Source: an uncultured Eubacteriales bacterium (lineage in GTDB: Bacteria > Bacillota > Clostridia > Oscillospirales > Acutalibacteraceae). Taken from it: a stretch of 11,658 nucleotides of DNA. The translations under genes and the position numbers were made by a program. Below the pieces are notes generated by a model. That model saw only the letters and a program-made list of their open reading frames with translations, was not told where the DNA came from and did no database searches. This document shows, one piece after another, positions 1 through 5,585 of the stretch. The DNA is taken from assembly GCA_934408795.1 (NCBI GenBank), contig CAKRVQ010000016.1, forward strand, positions 1 through 11,658. The letters run 5' to 3'. Numbering within the stretch: the first letter of the stretch is position 1; each line of letters starts with the position of its first letter.

Positions 1-1
1 T

Positions 2-1141
2 GATCGTCTCTGCGGTGGTGTCGCCCGGGATGCAGATCATGTCGAGGCCGACCGAGCAGACCGCCGTCATCGCCTCAAGCTTTTCGATCGAAAGATGACC
101 GTCGGTCGCCGCCGCGATCATTCCCTCATCCTCGGTTACGGGAATGAAAGCACCGGAAAGCCCGCCGATCTTGCTTGACGCCATTACGCCGCCTTTTTTG
201 ACCGCGTCGTTGAGCAGGGCGAGAGCTGCCGTTGTTCCGCAGGCACCGCAGTGCTCAAGACCTATCTCCTCAAGGATTCTTGCTACCGAATCACCGACCG
301 CGGGTGTCGGAGCGAGCGAGAGATCGACGATTCCGAAGGGTACGCCCAGTCTCCGCGAGGCTTCTTTTCCGACGAGCTGACCCATACGGGTTATCTTGAA
401 CGAGGTCCTCTTGATGAGGTCGGCGACCTCGGTTATATCCATTCCGTCACTTTTGGCAAGCGCCGAGCGAACCACACCGGGTCCCGAAACGCCTACATTT
501 ATAACGCAATCCGGCTCACCGACGCCGTGAAAAGCGCCTGCCATAAAGGGGTTATCTTCGGGGGCGTTGCAGAGGATAACCAGCTTTGCGGGGCCGAAGC
601 AGCTGTTGTCCGCCGTGAGTTCGGCAGCCTCGCGCACTATTCTTCCCATAAGGGCGACGGCATCAAGGTTGATACCCGCCTTTGTGGAACCGATGTTTAC
701 CGAGGCACAGATATGTGAGGTCTCGGCAAGGGCGCGCGGAATGCTCTCTATCAGCTCGCGGTCGCCCGCCGAAAAGCCCTTGTGGACCAAGGCAGAGTAG
801 CCGCCTATAAAATTGACTCCGACCGCCTCGGCGCTCCTCTCAAGTGCGTGCGCAAGCTTTACGGGATCTCCGCCTCCGGCAGCCGCAATAAGCATCGCCG
901 CAGGGGTCACCGCTATGCGCTTGTTGATAATGGGTATACCGTACTCTCTTTCAATATCCTCGCATACCGAGACCTGCCGCTCGGCAAGACGGGTTATCTT
1001 GTCATATACCTTCCTTGAGAGGGTGTCGATATCGTCGCTTATACAGTCAAGAAGAGATATTCCCATGGTGACCGTGCGTATGTCGAGATGCTCCTCCGAT
1101 ATCATTTTTACGGTTTCGAGGATTTCACTGTTGTTGAACAT
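2..1141 (-). CDS. UPF0210/DUF711 'PFL family' protein (3' end beyond window)
   Basis: This is a partial gene on the minus strand, with 380 codons visible. The start ATG is at 1141-1139, and an AGGAAG ribosome binding site lies just upstream of it. The family is usually about 450 residues, so roughly 70 C-terminal residues are missing because the window ends, not because the gene is broken. Recognition rests on the N-terminus [14 protein letters not shown], the stretch [25 protein letters not shown], and [14 protein letters not shown] further on. Proteins of this family are structurally related to glycyl-radical enzymes of the pyruvate formate-lyase fold. No biochemical role is established and I do not assign one. 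The gene follows the ACT-domain gene by 15 bp, so the two are almost certainly co-transcribed. This pairing recurs in Firmicutes and suggests that the ACT protein acts as regulatory partner. The family call is firm and the function is unknown. Confidence 0.9.
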   Translation of the reverse strand, partial: MFNNSEILETVKMISEEHLDIRTVTMGISLLDCISDDIDTLSRKVYDKITRLAERQVSVCEDIEREYGIPIINKRIAVTPAAMLIAAAGGGDPVKLAHALERSAEAVGVNFIGGYSALVHKGFSAGDRELIESIPRALAETSHICASVNIGSTKAGINLDAVALMGRIVREAAELTADNSCFGPAKLVILCNAPEDNPFMAGAFHGVGEPDCVINVGVSGPGVVRSALAKSDGMDITEVADLIKRTSFKITRMGQLVGKEASRRLGVPFGIVDLSLAPTPAVGDSVARILEEIGLEHCGACGTTAALALLNDAVKKGGVMASSKIGGLSGAFIPVTEDEGMIAAATDGHLSIEKLEAMTAVCSVGLDMICIPGDTTAETI

Positions 1142-1156
1142 TTCTTCCTACCTGCC

Positions 1157-1426
1157 TTATATTCTGTGCATTGAGTTGAAAATGTCCTCATGCATGACCC
1201 GTATATCCATACCGATCTCTTTGCCGTATTCCTTTGCGGACTCGGCAAAATCTCCGAAGCTCCCTTTAAGCCCCGAGACATCCACGAGCATTATCATAGT
1301 AAACATACCCTGCATTACGGTCTGAGAAACATCGATGATGTTTGCACCGAATTCGGCACATTTGGATGCCACGGCGGCAAGAATGCCCACCCTGTCCTTA
1401 CCTATAACACTGACCACTGCTTTCAT
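1157..1426 (-). CDS. ACT domain protein, UPF0237 family
   Basis: This complete minus-strand gene encodes 89 residues, the usual size for UPF0237. The start ATG at 1426-1424 is preceded by an AAAGGAAG ribosome binding site about 8 nt upstream. The protein is a single ACT fold from end to end. It begins MKAVVSVIGKDRVGILAAVA, the typical first strand with a GxDRxGI ligand loop, then has ANIIDVSQTVMQGMFTMIML (second and third strands) and a C-terminal helix and strand. ACT domains bind small ligands, often amino acids, and the closest characterised relatives are GcvR-like regulators. There is no DNA-binding or catalytic domain, so it probably acts by binding a partner. The partner suggested by position is the UPF0210 protein encoded 15 bp downstream. 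Its transcript probably starts near 1551 (minus), which would give a leader of about 125 nt. The ligand cannot be read from the sequence. Confidence 0.92.
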   Translation of the reverse strand: MKAVVSVIGKDRVGILAAVASKCAEFGANIIDVSQTVMQGMFTMIMLVDVSGLKGSFGDFAESAKEYGKEIGMDIRVMHEDIFNSMHRI

Positions 1427-1557
1427 ATATCAGTCTTCCTTTCTTGAGTCGGGAGGGTACGGAAAAAGTGTTGCCCGTCCGCCCGTGCGTCCCCATACCC
1501 GATGCCGCTTTTTTCCTTCGATATGATGCCGAACACCGCATCGTATACAATACAGTC
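1427..1557 (-). other. Leader of the ACT/UPF0210 operon with competing stems
   Basis: No credible gene lies in this stretch. Read on the minus strand, it would be the untranslated leader between the promoter candidate at 1558-1586 and the ACT gene. The GCATC at 1538-1542 (plus notation) can pair with GATGC at 1525-1529, giving a 5-bp hairpin with an 8-nt loop. It can also pair with GATGC at 1501-1505, where pairing extends to about 9 bp with a 2-nt bulge. The two pairings exclude each other. I recognise no known riboswitch or T-box consensus here, so a regulatory role is inference only. Confidence 0.3.
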
Positions 1558-1586
1558 ATTTTAATACACCGTTCGGAAAAAGTAAA
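1558..1586 (-). promoter_or_regulatory. Promoter candidate for the ACT/UPF0210 operon
   Basis: On the minus strand, TTTACT (1586-1581) is separated by exactly 17 nt from TAAAAT (1563-1558). That is 4 of 6 and 5 of 6 matches to the sigma-A consensus. It points at the ACT gene and lies about 130 bp upstream of its start. No better candidate was found in this intergenic region on this strand. Confidence 0.45.
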
Positions 1587-1706
1587 GAAAAATATGGCAG
1601 CCGCCGCCAAAGGGCGCGGCGCAGCCGAAACACAGCACCGCGCCCGCCGAAAAAGGGAAGACCGCTCGGCAGAAAAGAGGCTTAAAAGGCCGCAAAAAAA
1701 TAACGG
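1587..1706. other. GC-rich spacer between divergent promoters
   Basis: This 120-bp spacer separates two promoter candidates that point away from each other. It contains an 8-bp inverted repeat, GGGCGCGG at 1612-1619 and CCGCGCCC at 1638-1645, with an 18-nt loop and no T-tract, plus a run of seven A at 1694-1700. I see no gene. Short open frames crossing it have no ribosome binding site and no recognisable protein. Confidence 0.4.
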
Positions 1707-1735
1707 TTGAATAAACCCGACTCAAATGGTAAAAT
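1707..1735 (+). promoter_or_regulatory. Promoter candidate for glyA
   Basis: TTGAAT (1707-1712), a 17-nt spacer and TAAAAT (1730-1735) form a good sigma-A-type promoter, with 5 of 6 matches in the -10 element. Transcription would start near 1742 and give glyA a leader of about 145 nt. The AT-rich stretch just downstream fits an initiation region. Confidence 0.6.
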
Positions 1736-1804
1736 ATACATAATTATTACAATGCCGTATGTTGAGCCCGCGGCACTTCGTTCGGCTTCCGAAAGATCGT
1801 TATT

Positions 1805-1841
1805 TGACCATATCGGTCTCTGACCGTATAGGTCTCCGACC
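1805..1841 (+). repeat. Tandem 16-bp palindromic repeat in the glyA leader
   Basis: Two adjacent 16-bp copies, TGACCATATCGGTCTC (1805-1820) and TGACCGTATAGGTCTC (1821-1836), match at 14 of 16 positions. A partial third copy, CGACC, follows at 1837-1841. Each copy contains the dyad GACC-N5-GGTC. As RNA, 1806-1834 can fold into a hairpin: GACC/GGTC outside, a 4x4 internal loop, then CGGTC/GACCG with a 3-nt loop. The array lies between the glyA promoter candidate and the glyA ribosome binding site. It could be a double operator or a leader RNA element. I match it to no known riboswitch. Confidence 0.6.
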
Positions 1842-1887
1842 CACGGCAAAGAATCATGCGGCGTTAATTGAAAAAAGGAGCGATAAT

Positions 1888-3063
1888 ATGACTTCACCGG
1901 TATTTGACATTATCACAAAGGAGCAGCTGCGGCAGGCAACCAATGTCGAGCTTATCGCAAGCGAAAACTTTGTGAGCGACAACATTATGAAGGCGGTGGG
2001 CTCGTGCCTTACCAACAAGTACACCGAAGGATATCCCGGCAACAGATATTACGGCGGCTGCGAATACTATGACGAGCTTGAAAACTATTGCCGTGAAAAG
2101 TGGCAGCAGGTCTTTTCGACCGATTATCATGTCAATGTTCAGCCCCATGCGGGCAGTCAGGCAAATTTTGCCGCATATATGAGCGTGTTGAAGCCGGGCG
2201 ATCGCATTCTCGCAATGGATCTCAACAACGGCGGTCATCTGACTCACGGGTCGGGAGTGAATTTCTCGGGGAAAATATATCATTCGGAGTTTTACGGCGT
2301 CGACGAAAAGGGCTTTATAGACTATGACGGCATCCCCGCAAGAATGAGAGAGGTCCGCCCCGGGGCGGTCGTGGCGGGAGCTTCGGCGTATTCAAGGATC
2401 ATCGATTTTGAGCGCTTCCGCAGCATCATAGACGACTACAACGCCGAGACGGGCTCCGACTGCAAACTTATAGTTGATATGTCGCACATCGCCGGACTTA
2501 TTGCGGCGGGTCTCCACCCCACACCCTTCGGATATGCCGACATAATTACAACAACGACCCATAAGACGCTCAGAGGACCGCGCGGCGGAATGATCTTCTG
2601 CCGTCCCGAACTCGCAAAAAAGGTCGATTCGGCAGTGTTCCCCGGCAGCCAGGGCGGCTCGCTTATGCATGTGATAGCGGGAAAGGCGATCGCAGCGGAA
2701 GAGGCGCTCACCCCCGAATACAGATCCTATATTGCCGATGTGGTCAAGAATACCAAGGCCATGTGCGATAAGTTTATTTCAATGGGATACTCGGTCGTCA
2801 CCGGCGGGACCGACAATCACCTTTTCATGCTTGATCTTTCGGTCAACCTTCCGAATGTCACGGGCAAGGCGGTTCAGGATGTTCTCGACCGCCACGGTAT
2901 CACGCTCAATAAAAACTGCGTGCCGGGCGAAAAAAGATCCCCGAAGGAGACCAGCGGCGTTCGTATAGGCGCCGCAGCAATGACGACGAAGGGCTGGACG
3001 GCAAAGGATTTTGAGAACTGCGCCGAAAGGATCGACAGTATAATACGCGGAGAGCTCGCCTGA
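1888..3063 (+). CDS. glyA: Serine hydroxymethyltransferase, short C-terminus
   Basis: GlyA is a cytoplasmic PLP enzyme that converts serine plus tetrahydrofolate to glycine plus 5,10-methylene-tetrahydrofolate, feeding one-carbon metabolism. I chose ATG 1888 because AAAAAAGGAG lies 7 nt upstream. An in-frame ATG at 1759 would add 43 unrelated residues with no ribosome binding site. The 391-residue product has the expected motifs: ELIASENF (21-28), NKYTEGYPGNRYYGG, QPHAGSQAN (85-93), GGHLTHG, VDMSHIAGL with PLP-contacting Asp197 and His200, TTTTHKT with Schiff-base Lys226, and SGVRIG with carboxylate-binding Arg359. It is about 20-30 residues shorter than usual (410-420). It ends after the helix that follows GAAAMTTKG and lacks the family's last segment. 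The normally strict GTPA after that Arg reads GAAA. The catalytic core is intact, so it is probably active, but it could be a paralogue. Confidence 0.93.
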   Translation: MTSPVFDIITKEQLRQATNVELIASENFVSDNIMKAVGSCLTNKYTEGYPGNRYYGGCEYYDELENYCREKWQQVFSTDYHVNVQPHAGSQANFAAYMSVLKPGDRILAMDLNNGGHLTHGSGVNFSGKIYHSEFYGVDEKGFIDYDGIPARMREVRPGAVVAGASAYSRIIDFERFRSIIDDYNAETGSDCKLIVDMSHIAGLIAAGLHPTPFGYADIITTTTHKTLRGPRGGMIFCRPELAKKVDSAVFPGSQGGSLMHVIAGKAIAAEEALTPEYRSYIADVVKNTKAMCDKFISMGYSVVTGGTDNHLFMLDLSVNLPNVTGKAVQDVLDRHGITLNKNCVPGEKRSPKETSGVRIGAAAMTTKGWTAKDFENCAERIDSIIRGELA

Positions 3064-3461
3064 GTTTCTCCGATCCGGGGAAGGGCAATATTCATTGCCG
3101 CGCACACATTTCGCCGCCCACCGTCGCGCACCTTGCGCGCGCCGACGGGCGGCGGGTGCGGCAGTGACATGACAGACGGGAGCCGAACCCGTTTTACGGG
3201 CAACCAGGCCGGGGGACGGTGTCGCACGCACTTCCTGTGAAGGGCGCAAAACGGGCGTTAGAGTGCAATATCGGAACACGACCCTTCCCAAAAAGCAGGG
3301 CTTTTTGGGAAGATAAGAGCGAACAATGTCCGTTTGCTGCGCCTTCGGCACTTCGCGGCGCTGCCCTCCATTTCACCTGTCCCGTTCCCGGGCAAAAGCG
3401 GTCGGGATCTCCCCGGGGGACCGCCCGCCGGGGCAACCGATAACAGTCGTTACGGTTTTTA
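3064..3461. other. Gene-free, hairpin-rich region between glyA and the rpmH promoter
   Basis: This stretch of about 400 bp is GC-rich and holds no convincing gene. The longest open frames lack ribosome binding sites and family resemblance. It contains several inverted repeats: a long imperfect hairpin at 3113-3153 (GCCGCCC/GGGCGGC outer stem), ACGGG-N7-CCCGT followed by only four T (3176-3195, at best a weak glyA terminator), the 13-bp repeat at 3284-3312, and GCGGTC/GACCGC near 3400-3425. Although the downstream cluster often lies beside oriC, I find no TTATCCACA-type DnaA boxes and no AT-rich unwinding region. A non-coding RNA is possible, but I recognise no 6S, SRP, tmRNA or RNase P consensus. 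Confidence 0.5.
3284..3312. repeat. Perfect 13-bp inverted repeat with 3-nt loop
   Basis: CTTCCCAAAAAGC (3284-3296) and GCTTTTTGGGAAG (3300-3312) are perfect reverse complements around AGG. The five A and five T inside the arms recall bidirectional terminators. However, the GC core inside them is only 2 bp and no T-tract follows the full stem on either strand. It could be a weak terminator between glyA and rpmH, a dispersed palindromic repeat, or an RNA stem. Confidence 0.55.
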
Positions 3462-3490
3462 TTGACATTTTGAATCGCGCAAGGTATAAT
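3462..3490 (+). promoter_or_regulatory. Consensus sigma-A promoter for the rpmH operon
   Basis: TTGACA (3462-3467) and TATAAT (3485-3490) are both perfect matches to consensus with an ideal 17-nt spacer. This is the strongest promoter in the window, as expected for a ribosomal protein operon. Transcription would start near 3497, leaving a leader of about 159 nt before rpmH. Confidence 0.88.
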
Positions 3491-3496
3491 AGATAA

Positions 3497-3655
3497 TCGG
3501 CAGGAGTTTTGTTTATTACGGTTGACCTCCGCACCCGAAGGGGAATCGGCTCCGGGCGGTGCAACATTTCCTTCAATGACCGTCTTAATACACAATCCCG
3601 GTAAACATTCGCCTCGCGGGGTCCCCGCGCAGTGCATAAAAAGGAGTGACAACAG
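3497..3655 (+). promoter_or_regulatory. Structured rpmH leader
   Basis: This is the predicted untranslated leader of rpmH. It contains the perfect hairpin CGCGGGG-T-CCCCGCG (3615-3629), which ends 11 nt before the AAGGAG ribosome binding site at 3641-3646. It also contains a looser GCACC/GGTGC stem-loop around 3531-3562. Hairpins this close to a ribosome binding site can affect translation. I know of no described L34 leader motif that matches, so any control function is inference. Confidence 0.35.
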
Positions 3656-3790
3656 ATGAAGAGAACTTATCAGCCCAAGAAGCTCCATAGGCAGAAGGTT
3701 CACGGTTTCCGTGCGAGAATGTCGACAGCAAACGGCCGCAAGGTGCTTTCCCGCCGCAGAAGAGCCGGAAGAAAGACCCTCTCTTACTAA
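3656..3790 (+). CDS. rpmH: 50S ribosomal protein L34
   Basis: L34 is a small basic protein of the large ribosomal subunit that binds 23S rRNA. The reading frame gives 44 residues, exactly the usual length. It begins [20 protein letters not shown] and continues with [20 protein letters not shown] to the end TLSY, a near-ideal family match throughout. ATG 3656 follows AAGGAG at 3641-3646. The gene is the first of the rpmH-rnpA-yidD-yidC-jag cluster and sits behind a perfect-consensus promoter. It is very short but unambiguous. Confidence 0.98.
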   Translation: MKRTYQPKKLHRQKVHGFRARMSTANGRKVLSRRRRAGRKTLSY

Positions 3791-3851
3791 AGCAAAGGCC
3801 ACTGAAGTGGTCTTTGTTGCTATTATGGGTTTGTCGGTGCGGGCACCGACA
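3791..3851 (+). other. Two hairpins between rpmH and rnpA
   Basis: The first hairpin begins one base after the rpmH stop. The arms 3791-3802 and 3807-3818 form about 12 bp (two G-U pairs) with a TGAA loop. The second, TGTCGGTGC-GG-GCACCGACA at 3832-3851, is a perfect 9-bp stem. Neither is followed by a real T-tract, so they are unlikely to be full terminators. They could attenuate transcription, protect the abundant rpmH message, or be processing sites that uncouple L34 from RNase P protein output. Confidence 0.45.
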
Positions 3852-3938
3852 TCAGTTTACAACGGGCGGTGAGTGCGGGATCAAGTCGCGCTCGTCCGAT
3901 CTCCCGGGGAATATGACCCCTGCGTCGTGAGGGCTCAA

Positions 3939-4298
3939 ATGAATACAGTCAAAACCGAAAAGTTCAAGCTGAACAAGGAATTCAAAAGGCTCTACGGGCG
4001 CGGCAAAAGCTTTGTCGATCCCCTGCTTGTGACATATGTGTTAAAGAGCGGGCGGGATCATTGCCGCATCGGGATAACGGTCGGCAAAAAGCTCGGAGGA
4101 GCAGTCGAGAGAAATCGCGCAAAGCGGGTTATAACCGCGGCATGGCGCGAAACGGCACCGCTTCTTTCACAAAATGTCGACGCGGTCTTCGTGGCGCGGA
4201 CCCGTATCCTTTCGGCAAAAAGCGGGGATGTCGCCGCGGCAATGATCAGGCATTTCAGAAAAAGCGGTCTGATCCCGAGCGAGAAGACAGAAAGATGA
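3939..4298 (+). CDS. rnpA: Ribonuclease P protein component
   Basis: RnpA is the protein subunit of RNase P. It binds the catalytic RNA and the 5' leader of precursor tRNAs to promote 5'-end maturation. ATG 3939 is preferred: GTGAGGG lies 5 nt upstream, and the 119-residue product starts [20 protein letters not shown] as the family does. An in-frame GTG at 3873 would add 22 unrelated residues. The signature RNRAKR (58-63), inside [18 protein letters not shown], is the conserved RNA-contacting helix. The N-terminal [16 protein letters not shown] matches the usual substrate-leader binding region. The gene sits between rpmH and yidD, the classic order, and its stop overlaps the yidD start by 4 nt (ATGA), which suggests translational coupling. 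Confidence 0.96.
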   Translation: MNTVKTEKFKLNKEFKRLYGRGKSFVDPLLVTYVLKSGRDHCRIGITVGKKLGGAVERNRAKRVITAAWRETAPLLSQNVDAVFVARTRILSAKSGDVAAAMIRHFRKSGLIPSEKTER

Positions 4299-4525
4299 AA
4301 AGAGTCTTTATTTTTGCGGTCAAGGCTTATCAAAAGCTGATATCGCCCATGAAGCTCCCCTGCTGCCGTTTTTCACCGACCTGCTCGGCATATGCAATAG
4401 AAGCGTTTAATATTCACGGTGCGATAAAGGGTCTTATCCTGACTCTGTATCGACTGCTCAGGTGCAATCCCTTTTGCAAGGGCGGATACGATCCCGTACC
4501 CCCTCGCGGAAGGTGGAAGAATTAA
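4295..4525 (+). CDS. yidD: Membrane protein insertion efficiency factor
   Basis: YidD is a small membrane-associated protein that assists YidC/Sec-dependent insertion of membrane proteins. The frame gives 76 residues, a normal size. It carries the whole family signature: [16 protein letters not shown] (23-38), [20 protein letters not shown] (41-60), then GGYDPVP (63-69). Conserved cysteines are at 24, 30 and 57. An N-terminal amphipathic or hydrophobic stretch (4-18) probably binds the membrane. The ATG overlaps the rnpA stop by 4 nt. It lies 119 bp before the preferred yidC start, with three hairpins in the gap, so it remains in the same transcription unit but may be set apart post-transcriptionally. 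Confidence 0.96.
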   Translation: MKRVFIFAVKAYQKLISPMKLPCCRFSPTCSAYAIEAFNIHGAIKGLILTLYRLLRCNPFCKGGYDPVPPRGRWKN

Positions 4526-4537
4526 AGCGACACGGAC

Positions 4538-4612
4538 GCCGCAATGCTTTGCGGCGGAGATGCGCGGGATCTCGCCCGCGCAAACGCAGATCGGTAATGC
4601 CGCGAGCGGCAT
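4538..4612 (+). other. Three consecutive hairpins between yidD and yidC
   Basis: The gap between yidD and yidC is packed with three independent stem-loops: GCCGCAA-TGCT-TTGCGGC (4538-4555), TGCGCGGG-N6-CCCGCGCA (4561-4582) and ATGCCGC-GA-GCGGCAT (4597-4612). All arms pair perfectly. None is followed by a T-tract, so termination is not the obvious role. They could block 3' exonucleases, recruit RNase III-like processing, or form a leader that tunes YidC. The only short open frame here (17 codons from 4544) has no ribosome binding site, so I see no MifM-like stalling peptide. Confidence 0.55.
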
Positions 4613-4644
4613 AACAGTCATACTATTGAAAGTTGGCAAGAATA

Positions 4645-5556
4645 ATGAGTCTCATTAACACACCTCTCGGCTATGTGCTGAGATGGCTCAGCTCCATACT
4701 GGGCGGAAACTTCGCGGCGGCGGTTTTTGCCTTTACACTTCTTATAAATCTGATAATGCTGCCGCTCACCTATAAATCCCAGAAGACTTCCGCGGATCAG
4801 GCGCGCCTTAAGCCCCGCCTGGACGCGATAAAGAAGCGCTGCGGCGACGATAAAAACAAATATACGCAGGAGCAGCAGGCTCTCTATCAGAAAGAGGGCA
4901 TTTCAATGTCGGGCGGATGCCTGCCCATGCTGATCCGTCTTGTTATTATGTGGGGTGTCTACGAGGTAATAACCAGCCCTCTCACCTACATATTGAACTT
5001 CAATGCGACCGCAATGAGCGACGCTTCTCTGATCGCAGGCGATCTCGGACTCATAACCGGCAATGTCCGCGGCTCCGAGCTTACGCTTTTCAGCCTGCTT
5101 GAGCAGGGAAAGATCGAGATAGCGGGCGTTACGAGTGCAAGCCTTAATTCGGTCAGCTTTAACCTTTTCGGTCTTCAGCTCACCGAAACACCTGTCTTCT
5201 CGTGGAATATTTTCAGCGGGTTTAAGCCCATCTGGCTCATTCCGATAATCTCGTTCGTTACCTCCATAATCAGCGGTGTGGCGTCTTCTCTCGTTCAGAA
5301 GAAGAATAACCCCGAAGCTCCGAACATGATGGCTATGATGCTGATGATGCCGGTGATATCGCTTATCATCGCGTTCTCGGTCCCCGGCGCCGTCGGATTC
5401 TACTGGGCGGCATCAAATATCATATCGGGCGGTCTCAATATAGCAATGCAGCTTATATACAGCCCGAACAGAATGGTTGCGATCGACCAGGCAAAGGCAA
5501 TAATTAAAAAGAACAAAGCAGAGAAGGCTCTGATCGCCAAAAACGGCACTGTCTGA
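4645..5556 (+). CDS. yidC: Membrane protein insertase YidC/SpoIIIJ/Oxa1 family
   Basis: YidC inserts and folds membrane proteins with Sec or alone. I chose ATG 4645 (303 residues). TTG 4633 would add four residues, and both have weak ribosome binding sites, so the start is uncertain. Five membrane segments are visible: about 23-43, 91-112, 193-215, 228-247 and 248-272. A cytoplasmic helical hairpin (44-90, containing KPRLDAIKKRCGDDKNKYTQ) follows the first segment, and an 80-residue extracytoplasmic stretch follows the second. The basic tail ends KNKAEKALIAKNG. No lipoprotein signal is present. GGCLPMLI (90-97) and MMAMMLMMP are family hallmarks. The groove arginine of the first segment (R73 in Bacillus SpoIIIJ, R366 in E. 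coli) is Asn35 here, whereas Arg98 stands where a Gln is usual. It lies between yidD and jag, as expected. Confidence 0.95.
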   Translation: MSLINTPLGYVLRWLSSILGGNFAAAVFAFTLLINLIMLPLTYKSQKTSADQARLKPRLDAIKKRCGDDKNKYTQEQQALYQKEGISMSGGCLPMLIRLVIMWGVYEVITSPLTYILNFNATAMSDASLIAGDLGLITGNVRGSELTLFSLLEQGKIEIAGVTSASLNSVSFNLFGLQLTETPVFSWNIFSGFKPIWLIPIISFVTSIISGVASSLVQKKNNPEAPNMMAMMLMMPVISLIIAFSVPGAVGFYWAASNIISGGLNIAMQLIYSPNRMVAIDQAKAIIKKNKAEKALIAKNGTV

Positions 5557-5585
5557 CCCTGCCTTTGAACGGAGGATATATAACC

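Noticed and set aside
144..1018. Several long plus-strand open frames at the left end.
   Set aside because: They lie antisense to the UPF0210 gene, lack ribosome binding sites and show no family resemblance. They are shadows of codon bias on the other strand.
1759..1887. An in-frame N-terminal extension of GlyA from ATG 1759.
   Set aside because: The 43 added residues do not resemble any SHMT. The AAAAAAGGAG site at 1871-1880 points to ATG 1888, and the tandem repeat lies in this stretch.
3171..3215. A tRNA T-arm look-alike on the minus strand (ACGGG-TTCGGCT-CCCGT).
   Set aside because: The 7-nt loop lacks the conserved A58, no matching 5' acceptor strand (ATGACAG) is found upstream, and no anticodon or D arm fits. 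A simple inverted repeat explains it.
3219..3443. A 74-codon open frame in the glyA-rpmH gap.
   Set aside because: It starts with GTG with a G-run only 2 nt away, spans the perfect inverted repeat, and resembles no protein. It is most likely chance in GC-rich DNA.
4544..4597. A possible MifM-like leader peptide before yidC (17 codons).
   Set aside because: It has no ribosome binding site, no hydrophobic segment and no stalling-like end, and it is too short to reach the membrane.
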